Assembly (NCBI GenBank): GCA_001698425.1
Contig: MBRE01000085.1
Span: 1 to 64,000 of the forward strand
Direction: 5' to 3'
DNA: 64,000 nt
From: Oscillatoriales cyanobacterium USR001
GTDB lineage: Bacteria > Cyanobacteriota > Cyanobacteriia > Cyanobacteriales > Microcoleaceae
Part shown: piece after piece, positions 15,844 to 24,104 of the stretch
Layout of the letters: every line of letters begins with the position of its first letter
Position numbering within the stretch: the stretch's first letter is position 1
Position numbers and translations under genes: made by a program
The notes under the pieces: model-generated
What the model saw: only the letters and a program-made list of their open reading frames with translations
Database searches by the model: none
What the model was told of the DNA's origin: nothing

Positions 15844-17733
15844 ATGACTATTTCTCCAATTGAAGAACTCAATGCAGCTATCCAAAGTTATAACCCATTC
15901 CCAACTGGTGCTGCCGTTGTTAGAGAACAAGATGTTTGGGAGCAGGGTTTCCCTGATGTTACGACGCTGAATGCTCATGCTTCGGATGCAGTTTATCAGG
16001 CAATTGACCGAGTTCATCATGCTCGATCAGCCCGAGAAAAAGTAACTTCAATGGTCATAATAGCTTATAAAGGAGTTGGGAAAAGCCATGTTATTAGTCG
16101 GATTCATCATCGTCTTAAAGCTGATGGTAGTGCCTTATTTATTTATGCTGGTGTGGAGACATACGACATAAAGTTTGTTAATTATTCCTTTCTGCAAACT
16201 GTAGCAGATAGTCTTAATCACAATGGCAGTCAAGGGGTAACGCAGTGGCAAGAAGTCGCTGCTGCTATGGTTAACCAAGTGGGTAGAAATGTAAATTCCG
16301 ATGCCGAGGCTATTCCAGCTAAAGATTTAGTTGAAAAATACAGTCAAACTGAAAATAATAACTGGGTAGATGATTTAGTAGCTAAATACAGGCGAATAAG
16401 ACGCAGCGATCCTGACATTATTCGTGCCATTTTTTGGACGCTCTCAGAAAATAATTCAGATTTTGCAGTTAAGTGGTTATCTGGAAAGAACTTAGCTGAA
16501 GTTAGGGCTAATGCTATGGGATTACCAAATCCTAGCACAGAAAAGAACTATCAAAATGCTGAAGCATTTAAGGCGATTTCACAAATTTTGAGCTTGGTTA
16601 GCGAATATAAGCCTTTAGTTATTTGTTTTGATGAACTAGATTTGGATAGCAGAGTCGATCCAGAAAGTGGCCTAACAAGACCACAAGCGATAGCTGCTTT
16701 AATTAAGCCTTTGGTAGATGACATTCAACTATCTAACCAAAGTAAAGGTTTTGTAATTCTAACCGTAATGATGCCTGATACATGGACACAAAAGATCAAA
16801 TTTATGTCTGGAGTACCAGATCGAGTTTCTAAAAGAGGAGAACCAATCCAATTAACATTTATGAATGGTGACTCTATTATTCAGCTAGTTTCACTATGGA
16901 TGAAAGAGTTTTATCAGTCAAGCAATTTAATTCCCCATAGCCCAATATATCCTTTTGAAGAAAACCAACTGCGAGACTTGGGCAGAAATTCTGATAGTTC
17001 TGCTCGAAGAGTGTTGACATGGTGTTCGGAAAACTTTAAAATTGCTGGTGTTACTAATATACAACCATCAGAAAATATTGTTGAATTAGAAGACTGTGTT
17101 GAAATAGACTTTGTTGAAATCGAATATAATAGGACACTGATAGCTATTGAAAATTCCATAGCAACCTTACTAGAGGAGAAAATTACATTAGCTGAGGCTC
17201 TTTGGCTAGGCTTCTCCACCATAATTGGACAAAAGTTGGAGAATGTTAAAATCAATAGTCTTGAAAAGATTAAGTGCAGTGCATCAGAAAAAAGCTACAG
17301 CCTGGACTTCAAAATTATAGGTGAGGAAAATGGAAACCCAGTCAAAATTGGGGTAATGGTTCTTCAAATACCTGGTGGGCAAGGTGTACAAGCTGGATTG
17401 AAACGTCTAATCGACTATCAAAGGTTTGAAATCACTCGTGGCTGTTTAGTTCGTTCTAAAGAGATTAATCCCGGTGCGACTAAAGCTCAAGGGTATTTAA
17501 GCGATCTGCTGTCTCCTCGATTAGGTGGGGAATGGGTCAAGTTGACAGGTGATAACATTAAGACTCTTGTAGCCATCCGATCGCTTTATTGCAGTCGTGA
17601 AAACTATGATTTTACGGAAGCAGCAATTTTTGATTTTATTGCCAGAAAGAAGCTAGTAGTTGATAATTATATCATCCGTGAAATTTTGAGCGATCCGTCT
17701 GGTCAGGTTCCTAGCAATTTGAGTGAGGAATAA
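15844..17733 (+). CDS. P-loop ATPase of the unrecognised three-gene operon
   Basis: The protein has 629 residues. Walker A is AYKGVGKSH (74-82) and Walker B VICFDELD (259-266), with a VILTVMMPDTW strand (304-314) carrying a sensor-1-like position, so it is an AAA+/STAND-like ATPase with an insertion between the motifs. The C-terminal third (about 450-620) contains strands IGVMVLQIPGG and RGCLVRSKEI, possibly a degenerate nuclease-like or DNA-binding fold; this is weak. Similarly placed ATPases in defence operons (for example BREX or STAND-type modules) act as DNA translocases or sensors, but I see no membership in a named system. The next gene starts eight bases after the stop, so translation is probably coupled. 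Confidence 0.7.
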   Translation: MTISPIEELNAAIQSYNPFPTGAAVVREQDVWEQGFPDVTTLNAHASDAVYQAIDRVHHARSAREKVTSMVIIAYKGVGKSHVISRIHHRLKADGSALFIYAGVETYDIKFVNYSFLQTVADSLNHNGSQGVTQWQEVAAAMVNQVGRNVNSDAEAIPAKDLVEKYSQTENNNWVDDLVAKYRRIRRSDPDIIRAIFWTLSENNSDFAVKWLSGKNLAEVRANAMGLPNPSTEKNYQNAEAFKAISQILSLVSEYKPLVICFDELDLDSRVDPESGLTRPQAIAALIKPLVDDIQLSNQSKGFVILTVMMPDTWTQKIKFMSGVPDRVSKRGEPIQLTFMNGDSIIQLVSLWMKEFYQSSNLIPHSPIYPFEENQLRDLGRNSDSSARRVLTWCSENFKIAGVTNIQPSENIVELEDCVEIDFVEIEYNRTLIAIENSIATLLEEKITLAEALWLGFSTIIGQKLENVKINSLEKIKCSASEKSYSLDFKIIGEENGNPVKIGVMVLQIPGGQGVQAGLKRLIDYQRFEITRGCLVRSKEINPGATKAQGYLSDLLSPRLGGEWVKLTGDNIKTLVAIRSLYCSRENYDFTEAAIFDFIARKKLVVDNYIIREILSDPSGQVPSNLSEE

Positions 17734-17741
17734 ATAAATCA

Positions 17742-19208
17742 ATGTTGATTGAAACTGCTCTACCTCTACCAGCCCCAGATATTGAGGCTTTAATTCAAGG
17801 CCGAATGATTGCAGCCATACCTCGCGTGTTTATCGAGTATGGTTGGTCTTATGCTTTATATCCAACCGATATCTCGATTAAATTGCTACCACATGAACAA
17901 CACTATCGCTCAAGTTTTTTGCCTACTGCTAAAACTTCCCTCGCTCAATTAAACTCTGGCACAGTTTTAATTAAAGCTTGGGCTAGGTGCGAAATTTGTC
18001 AAATCCTAAATGATCCAGAATCATTAAAGGCTTTGTCGCAATTAACCATCTGGACAACGGAGTTATTAGAGGCAACTCTTGTACAGCGACCTTACATTTT
18101 TCTAGCTTATTTTCGGGTTTATCTGCTACCTCAACCACTGGAAATGCCAGTACATCTCAGTGGTAACTTTATACCTTTACCAAATTCCCTGAGTGTTACT
18201 GAATCTTTGCCAGTTTTGAGCGATCGCATTTTTGCTAAACGCCGTCAAAAACTAGAAAAATTAGAGCCTCCTGAACATCCAGAATTGGAAGAGTTGCAAA
18301 GTGCGATCGCGCTTTTATCCACTACTAACCCAAAGGCTAAACAACTAGATACAGAATTAAAAATATTTCTCGGTTGGTTGGAAAAATCGCCTACAACACA
18401 ACCAGATCAAGATTTAGACTGGATTAAAAAAATTGCTGATACTGGCAACTCCAGCGATGGTAATGGCTTTGAGAAATTATGCCGTAAAAGTTTGATTAAA
18501 CTAGGGTTTAAAAACTCTAATACAAACATAAGAGCTAGTCTCGATCCAGAAGCAACAGGAGGCGCTGGTGGATTAGATTTGTATTGTGAAACTCCCTATC
18601 CAGTAGTGGGAGAATGCAAAGCCAGTAAATACGAAAACGTGCCAAATAGTGTAACCGCTCAACTCATTCATTTGAGCTTAACTCACTTAGGTAAAGCACA
18701 ATTTGATCGCTCAATTAAAATCATTTTAGCCGCTGGCAATTTAACAAATCCAGCTAATCAAGCAGCCATTGGAAGTAACATGAACGTAATTCGCCCTGAA
18801 ACATTGCAAAAGCTAGTTGAACTTAAAGCTAATTACCCAGGTTCTATCAATTTATTAGAGCTAAAACCCTGTTTAGAAAAAGAACCGTTTGGTGAAGATG
18901 CTGATGCGAAAGTTAATAATTATATTAACAAAGTATTGCAGGGAATTAAGTTGCGATCGCGAATCGTAGAAGCAGTTAAAGAACTTTGCGAGTTAGATAG
19001 CGAATTGCCAACGGTTGGTGAGATTAAAGTTCAATACAATAATAAAGTTGCAGATGAATTTAAGCTGAGAGAGCTATTAGTAGTAAAAGATTTGACAATA
19101 GAACTTTCCTCACCATTAACCGGTTACTTAGGGCGAATTAAAGGAGAGAATGGGCAAAGCGATCGCTTTTATTTCCTCCGCGATTTGCCAATGGATGAGC
19201 AAAGATAG
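17742..19208 (+). CDS. DUF1802 protein fused to PD-(D/E)XK-like nuclease
   Basis: The protein has 488 residues. Positions about 10-135 match DUF1802, a cyanobacterial/archaeal family (KAWARCEICQILN, LTIWTTELLE, LAYFRVYLLPQP). A charged linker (165-220) follows. Positions 241-345 look like a restriction-endonuclease-like core: Glu244 in GFEKLCRKSL, GGAGGLDLYC with Asp279, and VVGECKAS with Glu291 and Lys293 (D-x(n)-ExK). A C-terminal segment (390-488) is helical and ends in a beta strand pair. Expected activity is metal-dependent DNA cleavage, with the upstream ATPase loading or gating it. The fusion and operon are seen directly; nuclease activity is inferred from motifs. Confidence 0.7.
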   Translation: MLIETALPLPAPDIEALIQGRMIAAIPRVFIEYGWSYALYPTDISIKLLPHEQHYRSSFLPTAKTSLAQLNSGTVLIKAWARCEICQILNDPESLKALSQLTIWTTELLEATLVQRPYIFLAYFRVYLLPQPLEMPVHLSGNFIPLPNSLSVTESLPVLSDRIFAKRRQKLEKLEPPEHPELEELQSAIALLSTTNPKAKQLDTELKIFLGWLEKSPTTQPDQDLDWIKKIADTGNSSDGNGFEKLCRKSLIKLGFKNSNTNIRASLDPEATGGAGGLDLYCETPYPVVGECKASKYENVPNSVTAQLIHLSLTHLGKAQFDRSIKIILAAGNLTNPANQAAIGSNMNVIRPETLQKLVELKANYPGSINLLELKPCLEKEPFGEDADAKVNNYINKVLQGIKLRSRIVEAVKELCELDSELPTVGEIKVQYNNKVADEFKLRELLVVKDLTIELSSPLTGYLGRIKGENGQSDRFYFLRDLPMDEQR

Positions 19209-19224
19209 TAAATTTATCATAAGA

Positions 19225-21570
19225 TTATACCGAACTATTCCAAAATTGAAAATTATTGCGACCTTCTTGCTTCGCACGATATAGAGCAGCATCGGCCTTT
19301 TTCATTAAAGAATCACTATCTCGATCGTCACTAGGATAAAGAGCAATACCAATACTAGAACCGATCGCCACATTATGGCCATCCAAATCAAACTTTTCCT
19401 GCAAAGATTCCAAAATTCTCTGAGCGATCGCCGCCGCATCTTTAGGGCGAAAAATATGTGGTAATAACAAAATAAACTCATCCCCACCCCACCGAGCGAT
19501 CGTATCACCTTCCCGCAAACAATGACTCAATCTTTTAACCACAGCTTGTAACAAGCGATCGCCTACCGCGTGCCCCAAAGTATCATTAATAATCTTAAAA
19601 TGATCTAAATCCAAAAACATCAAAGCAAACATACTTTCCCGACGACGAGCATTATGCAAAGCCATATTCAACTTTTCTGCTAACAACGTCCGATTAGGTA
19701 GCCCCGTCAGGCGATCGTGCAACGCTTCATGGCGAATCATCTCCTCCATTTTCTGACGCTGAAGCGCCCCACCAATACTCTCCCCAATCGCCATTAACAT
19801 CGAAATTTGACCCTCCGACCAACGGCGGCGCAACTTACTACCATCATCAAACCCTAAATATCCCCAAAGTTGTCCTTCTACTCGAATTGGTACAATTAAT
19901 CGTGATAGCAAACCCTCTCTTTCTAAAAGCTCCCGTTCCTCTTGAGGCAAAGAACCAATAAAATCAGTAATCGCGTGAGTCGCTTCCAGAATACTCGGCC
20001 AATTTGTCAAACCAAAACTACAAGGAGTTAAATTCTGACGATTGGCAGGATTAATACTCGGTTGAATAGAATTTGTCACCCATTCAAATCGCAAACTTAA
20101 AGCAGATAAGCCTGTCTCTGGATGGGGATGAGTTTCATAAATATAAACGCGATCGACACCAATAACTACCCCTAAACTAGCCAAAGCCTTAATAATCGCC
20201 CCTTGGTGATCCGAATCTGTTAATAAATGGTGCATCGCCGTCGCCACACCTTGAAGCAAAGCTTCTCGGTTGTGCAATTCCACTTCTGCTTCCTTACGCT
20301 TAGTAATATCTTCTACAGTTCCTTCATAACCAATAAGTTGACCTTGATCGTTGCGGATAGCGCGAGCACTCTCAGAAATCCAAATCGTACTGCCATCTTT
20401 ACGATAAACTTCAGACTCGAAACCATAAATTACATCTTGTTTTTGCAGCAGTCGTTGGAACTCGTCGCGACGATTAGGCTTGACATAAAGTTGCTTCCCA
20501 ATATCTGTTAGATTTACCATCATTTCATCGGGGGAACTGTAGCCATAAATTCGTGCCAGCATAGGATTAGCAGTATGATAGCGCCCTTGTATTGATGTCT
20601 GGTAGATACCGGCAACGGCATTTTCAAAGATATTGCGATATTTTTTGTGATGAATAACTGCGCCTAACTGCACGCCAACGGCAGAAACTAGGGAAATTTG
20701 TTTATTTTCTAAGCGAGGTTCAAACATAAAAAATACGAGCACGGCGATCAGTTTCCCGCTGGCAAGAATGGGAATGCTCAAACCTGCTTGAAAATCGGCT
20801 TCGGCGGCAATTTTCGTGTCGAGGAGACTGTCAATGGGCTGGGGTAAGCCGCTGGGCATCCATTTTAGGGGTTGTGCTGACCAGATTTCTCCTAAGTTGC
20901 TGTTGGCTGAAAATTTTTGTTGCTTTCTGATGTTGCGAAATGAGTCGAGGCTGCCAGATGTGCTGTAGCAAGCGGGGGTGCATTCAATGAAGCCAGGATC
21001 GGAACTGGGAACCCAGGCTTCGGCGTAATTCCAGCCTGTGACTTGGCAGATTTTTTGTAGGGCGATGCTGAGGGCTGAGTCGAAGTCTTGAGCTTCGGCT
21101 ACGCCTAATGTGATGGTTTGTAGTAGTTGGGCTACGGCTCGGTTTCTTTGCTTTTCTGTGATGTCTTGGGCGATACCTAGAATTTGGGTGATTTTGCCGT
21201 TGATGTGGATGGGGGAGAGGGTAACGATCGCTAATTGTGAGCCGATTTCTGTTTCTATGGGTTGTTGGTAGGTTCTGGATTGTTGGTTTTGAAGGCAGTG
21301 GGTGAGGTTTTGCTGGATAATTTGGGAGATGTCTGATGGGAGACATTCGCTGATGGGTTTGTTGGTTACGTCTGTGTCTGCGATCGCGTGCATCAGCAAA
21401 TAGGTTTGGTTGGCACAGACGAACCAAAATTCTTCCCATCGTAGCTCGACGATAAAAATGCCATCTGAGCTATTTTTTAAAATGGCTTGGAGTATGGCTT
21501 CCTGTTCGGAGGCTGGGTTCTCTTCACCAATGGGAGTGCTGTTTGGGTTTTTTAAGTTCCAGCAAAGCAT
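19225..21570 (-). CDS. Diguanylate cyclase with PAS and GAF sensor domains
   Basis: The protein has 781 residues from ATG 21570 (AGGG upstream; a TTG at 21603 would add 11). Domain order: PAS (about 20-140), GAF (150-300), PAS/PAC (310-430, ending IGYEGTVEDITKRKEAE), GAF (445-600), GGDEF (615-775). The active site is intact (ARWGGDEF), and REGD five residues before it is a canonical RxxD inhibitory I-site, so it should make c-di-GMP from two GTP and be product-inhibited. There is no transmembrane segment, so it is a cytoplasmic sensor; the GAF domains lack the obvious Cys needed for a bilin in the usual place as far as I can see. It converges with the ATPase-nuclease operon. Confidence 0.88.
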   Translation of the reverse strand: MLCWNLKNPNSTPIGEENPASEQEAILQAILKNSSDGIFIVELRWEEFWFVCANQTYLLMHAIADTDVTNKPISECLPSDISQIIQQNLTHCLQNQQSRTYQQPIETEIGSQLAIVTLSPIHINGKITQILGIAQDITEKQRNRAVAQLLQTITLGVAEAQDFDSALSIALQKICQVTGWNYAEAWVPSSDPGFIECTPACYSTSGSLDSFRNIRKQQKFSANSNLGEIWSAQPLKWMPSGLPQPIDSLLDTKIAAEADFQAGLSIPILASGKLIAVLVFFMFEPRLENKQISLVSAVGVQLGAVIHHKKYRNIFENAVAGIYQTSIQGRYHTANPMLARIYGYSSPDEMMVNLTDIGKQLYVKPNRRDEFQRLLQKQDVIYGFESEVYRKDGSTIWISESARAIRNDQGQLIGYEGTVEDITKRKEAEVELHNREALLQGVATAMHHLLTDSDHQGAIIKALASLGVVIGVDRVYIYETHPHPETGLSALSLRFEWVTNSIQPSINPANRQNLTPCSFGLTNWPSILEATHAITDFIGSLPQEERELLEREGLLSRLIVPIRVEGQLWGYLGFDDGSKLRRRWSEGQISMLMAIGESIGGALQRQKMEEMIRHEALHDRLTGLPNRTLLAEKLNMALHNARRRESMFALMFLDLDHFKIINDTLGHAVGDRLLQAVVKRLSHCLREGDTIARWGGDEFILLLPHIFRPKDAAAIAQRILESLQEKFDLDGHNVAIGSSIGIALYPSDDRDSDSLMKKADAALYRAKQEGRNNFQFWNSSV

Positions 21571-21866
21571 TTTTACTTTTACCCTGTTATTTGGGAGCGG
21601 CAAGCTTCTTTAGTTATAAGATAAAATATGATTAGCGTATTAACAATCATCCTGGTGGCGATCCCCCCCGATCCTCATTCTACCTTGCGAACAGTCGAAA
21701 AAGTCGTGTAGCGACCAGCCCCAGGCTTTGTGACTCGGCTATCTTTTACAGGACTTACGCGCGAAAAAATAAAAATCGCGGTCTGAGATTGCTTCCCTGG
21801 GTTCGCAATGACATACTTATGTTTTCTTTGGATAAATCCTAATTTTTGTAATATTAAGTAATAATC
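21571..21866. repeat. Intergenic region with common dispersed repeats
   Basis: ACAGGACTTACGC (21748-21760) and CTGAGATTGCTTCCCTGGGTTCGCAATGACA (starting at 21783) resemble widespread bacterial interspersed repeats of the TTGCGAACCCAGGGAAGCAATCTC type. No gene is seen. Confidence 0.5.
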
Positions 21867-22463
21867 ATGCTAGTTTTAGACCCCAAAAATCTACAACCTG
21901 TGGAGGATCAACGCATTATTCTTTACGATGTCATCTGGGAACGCTACGAGCAACTTTCTGATATGTTTATTGGTGAGTTTTCCCGGATGATTTACTTGGA
22001 AGGGACGCTAGAAATTATTATGACTAATTCTCCTGAACATGAAAGGCTGAAAACAATTATTGCGCGTTTAATAGAAACTTATGCTGTTGAAAAGCGTATT
22101 GCTCTTAATGGTTATGGTAGCACTACTTTTCGTCGTCAAGCTACTAGACGGGGTGCAGAACCGGATGAATGTTACTGCTTAGGTATCCTCAATGAAGTAC
22201 CGGATATTGTGATAGAAATTGTCTTAACTAGCGGTGGAGTTGATAAGTTAGAAGTGTATCGGGGTTTGGCGGTTCCTGAAGTTTGGTTTTGGGAAAACGA
22301 TCGCTTTTCACTTTACCATTTACGAGAGCAAGGTTATGAGTCAATTTCTCGCAGTGAGTTTTTGCCAGAGTTAGATTTATCTCTCCTAATTCAATATGTT
22401 GGATATTCAAATCAAACTGAAGCTATTATTGCTTATCGAGAAGCGTTAATGGTTAATGGTTAA
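21867..22463 (+). CDS. Uma2-family (DUF820) endonuclease-like protein
   Basis: The protein has 198 residues. The family signature is clear: MIYLEGTLEIIMTNSPEHE (40-58), the central strand PDECYCLG (106-113), PDIVIEIVLTSGGVDKLEVY (119-138) with the D-x(n)-E-x-(S/T) remnant of the PD-(D/E)XK fold, and VPEVWFWEND. Uma2 proteins are found in dozens of copies in filamentous cyanobacteria; their role is not established, though a link to mobile or defence functions is suspected. The last codons (MVNG) and the stop lie inside a heptanucleotide repeat, so the C-terminus has been altered by repeat growth. Confidence 0.85.
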   Translation: MLVLDPKNLQPVEDQRIILYDVIWERYEQLSDMFIGEFSRMIYLEGTLEIIMTNSPEHERLKTIIARLIETYAVEKRIALNGYGSTTFRRQATRRGAEPDECYCLGILNEVPDIVIEIVLTSGGVDKLEVYRGLAVPEVWFWENDRFSLYHLREQGYESISRSEFLPELDLSLLIQYVGYSNQTEAIIAYREALMVNG

Positions 22464-22573
22464 TGGTTAACTGTTAACTGTTAACTGTTAACTGTTAAGT
22501 GTTAACTGTTAACTGTAGAAATTTTGGTCGTGTTAACCAATTACCAATTACCAATTACCAATTACCAATTACC
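22446..22573. repeat. Heptanucleotide tandem repeats between Uma2 gene and recQ
   Basis: Blocks of ATGGTTA, then TTAACTG and finally CCAATTA repeat with a 7-bp period. They include the stop codon of the Uma2 gene (22461-22463) and, on the other strand, that of the RecQ gene (22569-22571). Confidence 0.8.
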
Positions 22574-24026
22574 TGTTTTTACATCTGTCACAATGACCGC
22601 AACGCATTGATTTAGCTGCTTCTACAAAGCCGAAAGCTGTTAATAAAAATTGCCACCGACATTGGCGAGTTGTGAGGTATTGAGTCATTTGTTGAACTCC
22701 TCTGCGATTTTGTTGTTCTCCTTGGGGCGATCGCGCTGATTTGTTAATCGTATAATTAAATGGATCTTCCCAGTTAAGTTGTCCAGAACTGTGCAAAACT
22801 GATAAGGCGATCGCGCTATCGGGAAATTTCTTGGTAATTGCTTCTATTTCCCCTTGCATTGGTAGTTTTCTAGCTAATTCTTGGGCTTTCTGATATTGCG
22901 ATCGCAATTTATCCTCAAAAAACTCTCGCCGCTGTTTATCTTCTGGATTTAACCAACCCGTCGGCTCGCTAATTAATGTTAATGCTTCTGCCAGTTTACC
23001 ATCACGGCCAGCCCTCCCAATTTCTTGAATATATTCTGATAATAACAACGGTGCTTGAAAATGTGTCACCCATCTAACATTAGACTTATTAATCCCCATG
23101 CCAAAAGCGGAAGTACAGACTACAAATTGAATGTCTCCATGCAGCCAAGCTTTTTCAATTTCCCGGCGATCTTCTGGACTCAATCCAGCGTGATATGCGG
23201 CGGTAAGATAATCTTTTTCTTCTAACCATTCTGCCAAATCTTCACTATCTTTCCGAGTCCGAACATAAATTAAACCAGATTGATTTTCTCTAGCTTTAAT
23301 AAACTTTAATAACTGTTGTCGTCTGCCTCTAGGTGTCCAAATTGTTTGAACTCTTAGGTGTAGATTTTCCCGATAGGGATTGAGTAAAAACTTTTCAGGA
23401 TCTTGCAATTCTAAAACATTTTTAATAGTTTTTTGCGTTGCCGGATCTGCCGTAGCAGTAAAAGCTGCAACTGCGATTTTACTTCCCGGTGGTTTAGCTT
23501 TTAGTAAAGCCGATCGCACCGTGCCTAAGCGCTGATAAGCTGGCCGAAAAGTCTCTCCCCATTGTGCCAAACAATGAGCTTCATCGAGGATTAAACCATT
23601 GATTTTTACCTGGGGCTGAATGAGAACTTGCCAAATAGGTTTACTCAGTAATGTTTCGGGAGAAAGGTATAATAATCTTAACTGATTTTGTTGTAATTTT
23701 TGCAGCGTTAACTTGCGTTCTTTCGTCGATAATTGACTGTGAATTAAACCAGCGGGAAGAGTGCGATCGCGTAATTCTTGCACTTGATTTTCCATCAATG
23801 CCACCAGCGGTGACACCACCAATGTTAAACCAGTTTGTAACAAAGCCGGCAGTTGAAAACAAATAGATTTTCCGCCACCAGTCGGCATAATAATTAGAGC
23901 ATCTTTCCCAGAAAGTAAACTGCTAATAATTTCACCTTGAGGCGGTCTAAAATCTTCATAACCCCATATTTTTTGGAAAGCGGCGCGAGCCTGATTCAAA
24001 GATAATTGTTCTGGATAATCTTTCAC
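22569..24026 (-). CDS. recQ: RecQ-type ATP-dependent DNA helicase
   Basis: The protein has 485 residues and is a short RecQ. Motif 0 is WGYEDFRPPQGEII, Walker A is MPTGGGKSICFQLP, Walker B is LILDEAHC, and motif VI is EIGRAGRDGK. The C-terminal CGHCDRC and an upstream TRQC make a zinc site. The winged-helix (RQC) and HRDC domains of E. coli RecQ are missing, as in many cyanobacterial short forms. It unwinds 3'-tailed DNA in recombination and repair. The start is GTG. It is convergent with the Uma2 gene and 78 bases downstream of the CHAT gene in the same direction. Confidence 0.9.
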   Translation of the reverse strand: MKDYPEQLSLNQARAAFQKIWGYEDFRPPQGEIISSLLSGKDALIIMPTGGGKSICFQLPALLQTGLTLVVSPLVALMENQVQELRDRTLPAGLIHSQLSTKERKLTLQKLQQNQLRLLYLSPETLLSKPIWQVLIQPQVKINGLILDEAHCLAQWGETFRPAYQRLGTVRSALLKAKPPGSKIAVAAFTATADPATQKTIKNVLELQDPEKFLLNPYRENLHLRVQTIWTPRGRRQQLLKFIKARENQSGLIYVRTRKDSEDLAEWLEEKDYLTAAYHAGLSPEDRREIEKAWLHGDIQFVVCTSAFGMGINKSNVRWVTHFQAPLLLSEYIQEIGRAGRDGKLAEALTLISEPTGWLNPEDKQRREFFEDKLRSQYQKAQELARKLPMQGEIEAITKKFPDSAIALSVLHSSGQLNWEDPFNYTINKSARSPQGEQQNRRGVQQMTQYLTTRQCRWQFLLTAFGFVEAAKSMRCGHCDRCKNR

Positions 24027-24104
24027 TTTTGCTTCAAAAATATTGTTAATTAGGTGAGCAACAAACTAAATTTTAGCAGTTTCAAACTGTCGGAAAACAG
24101 TAAT

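Noticed and set aside
22700-22760. HIP1 (GCGATCGC) clusters as specific operators
   Set aside because: The octamer occurs across the whole window, in genes and spacers, and is a genome-wide cyanobacterial feature.
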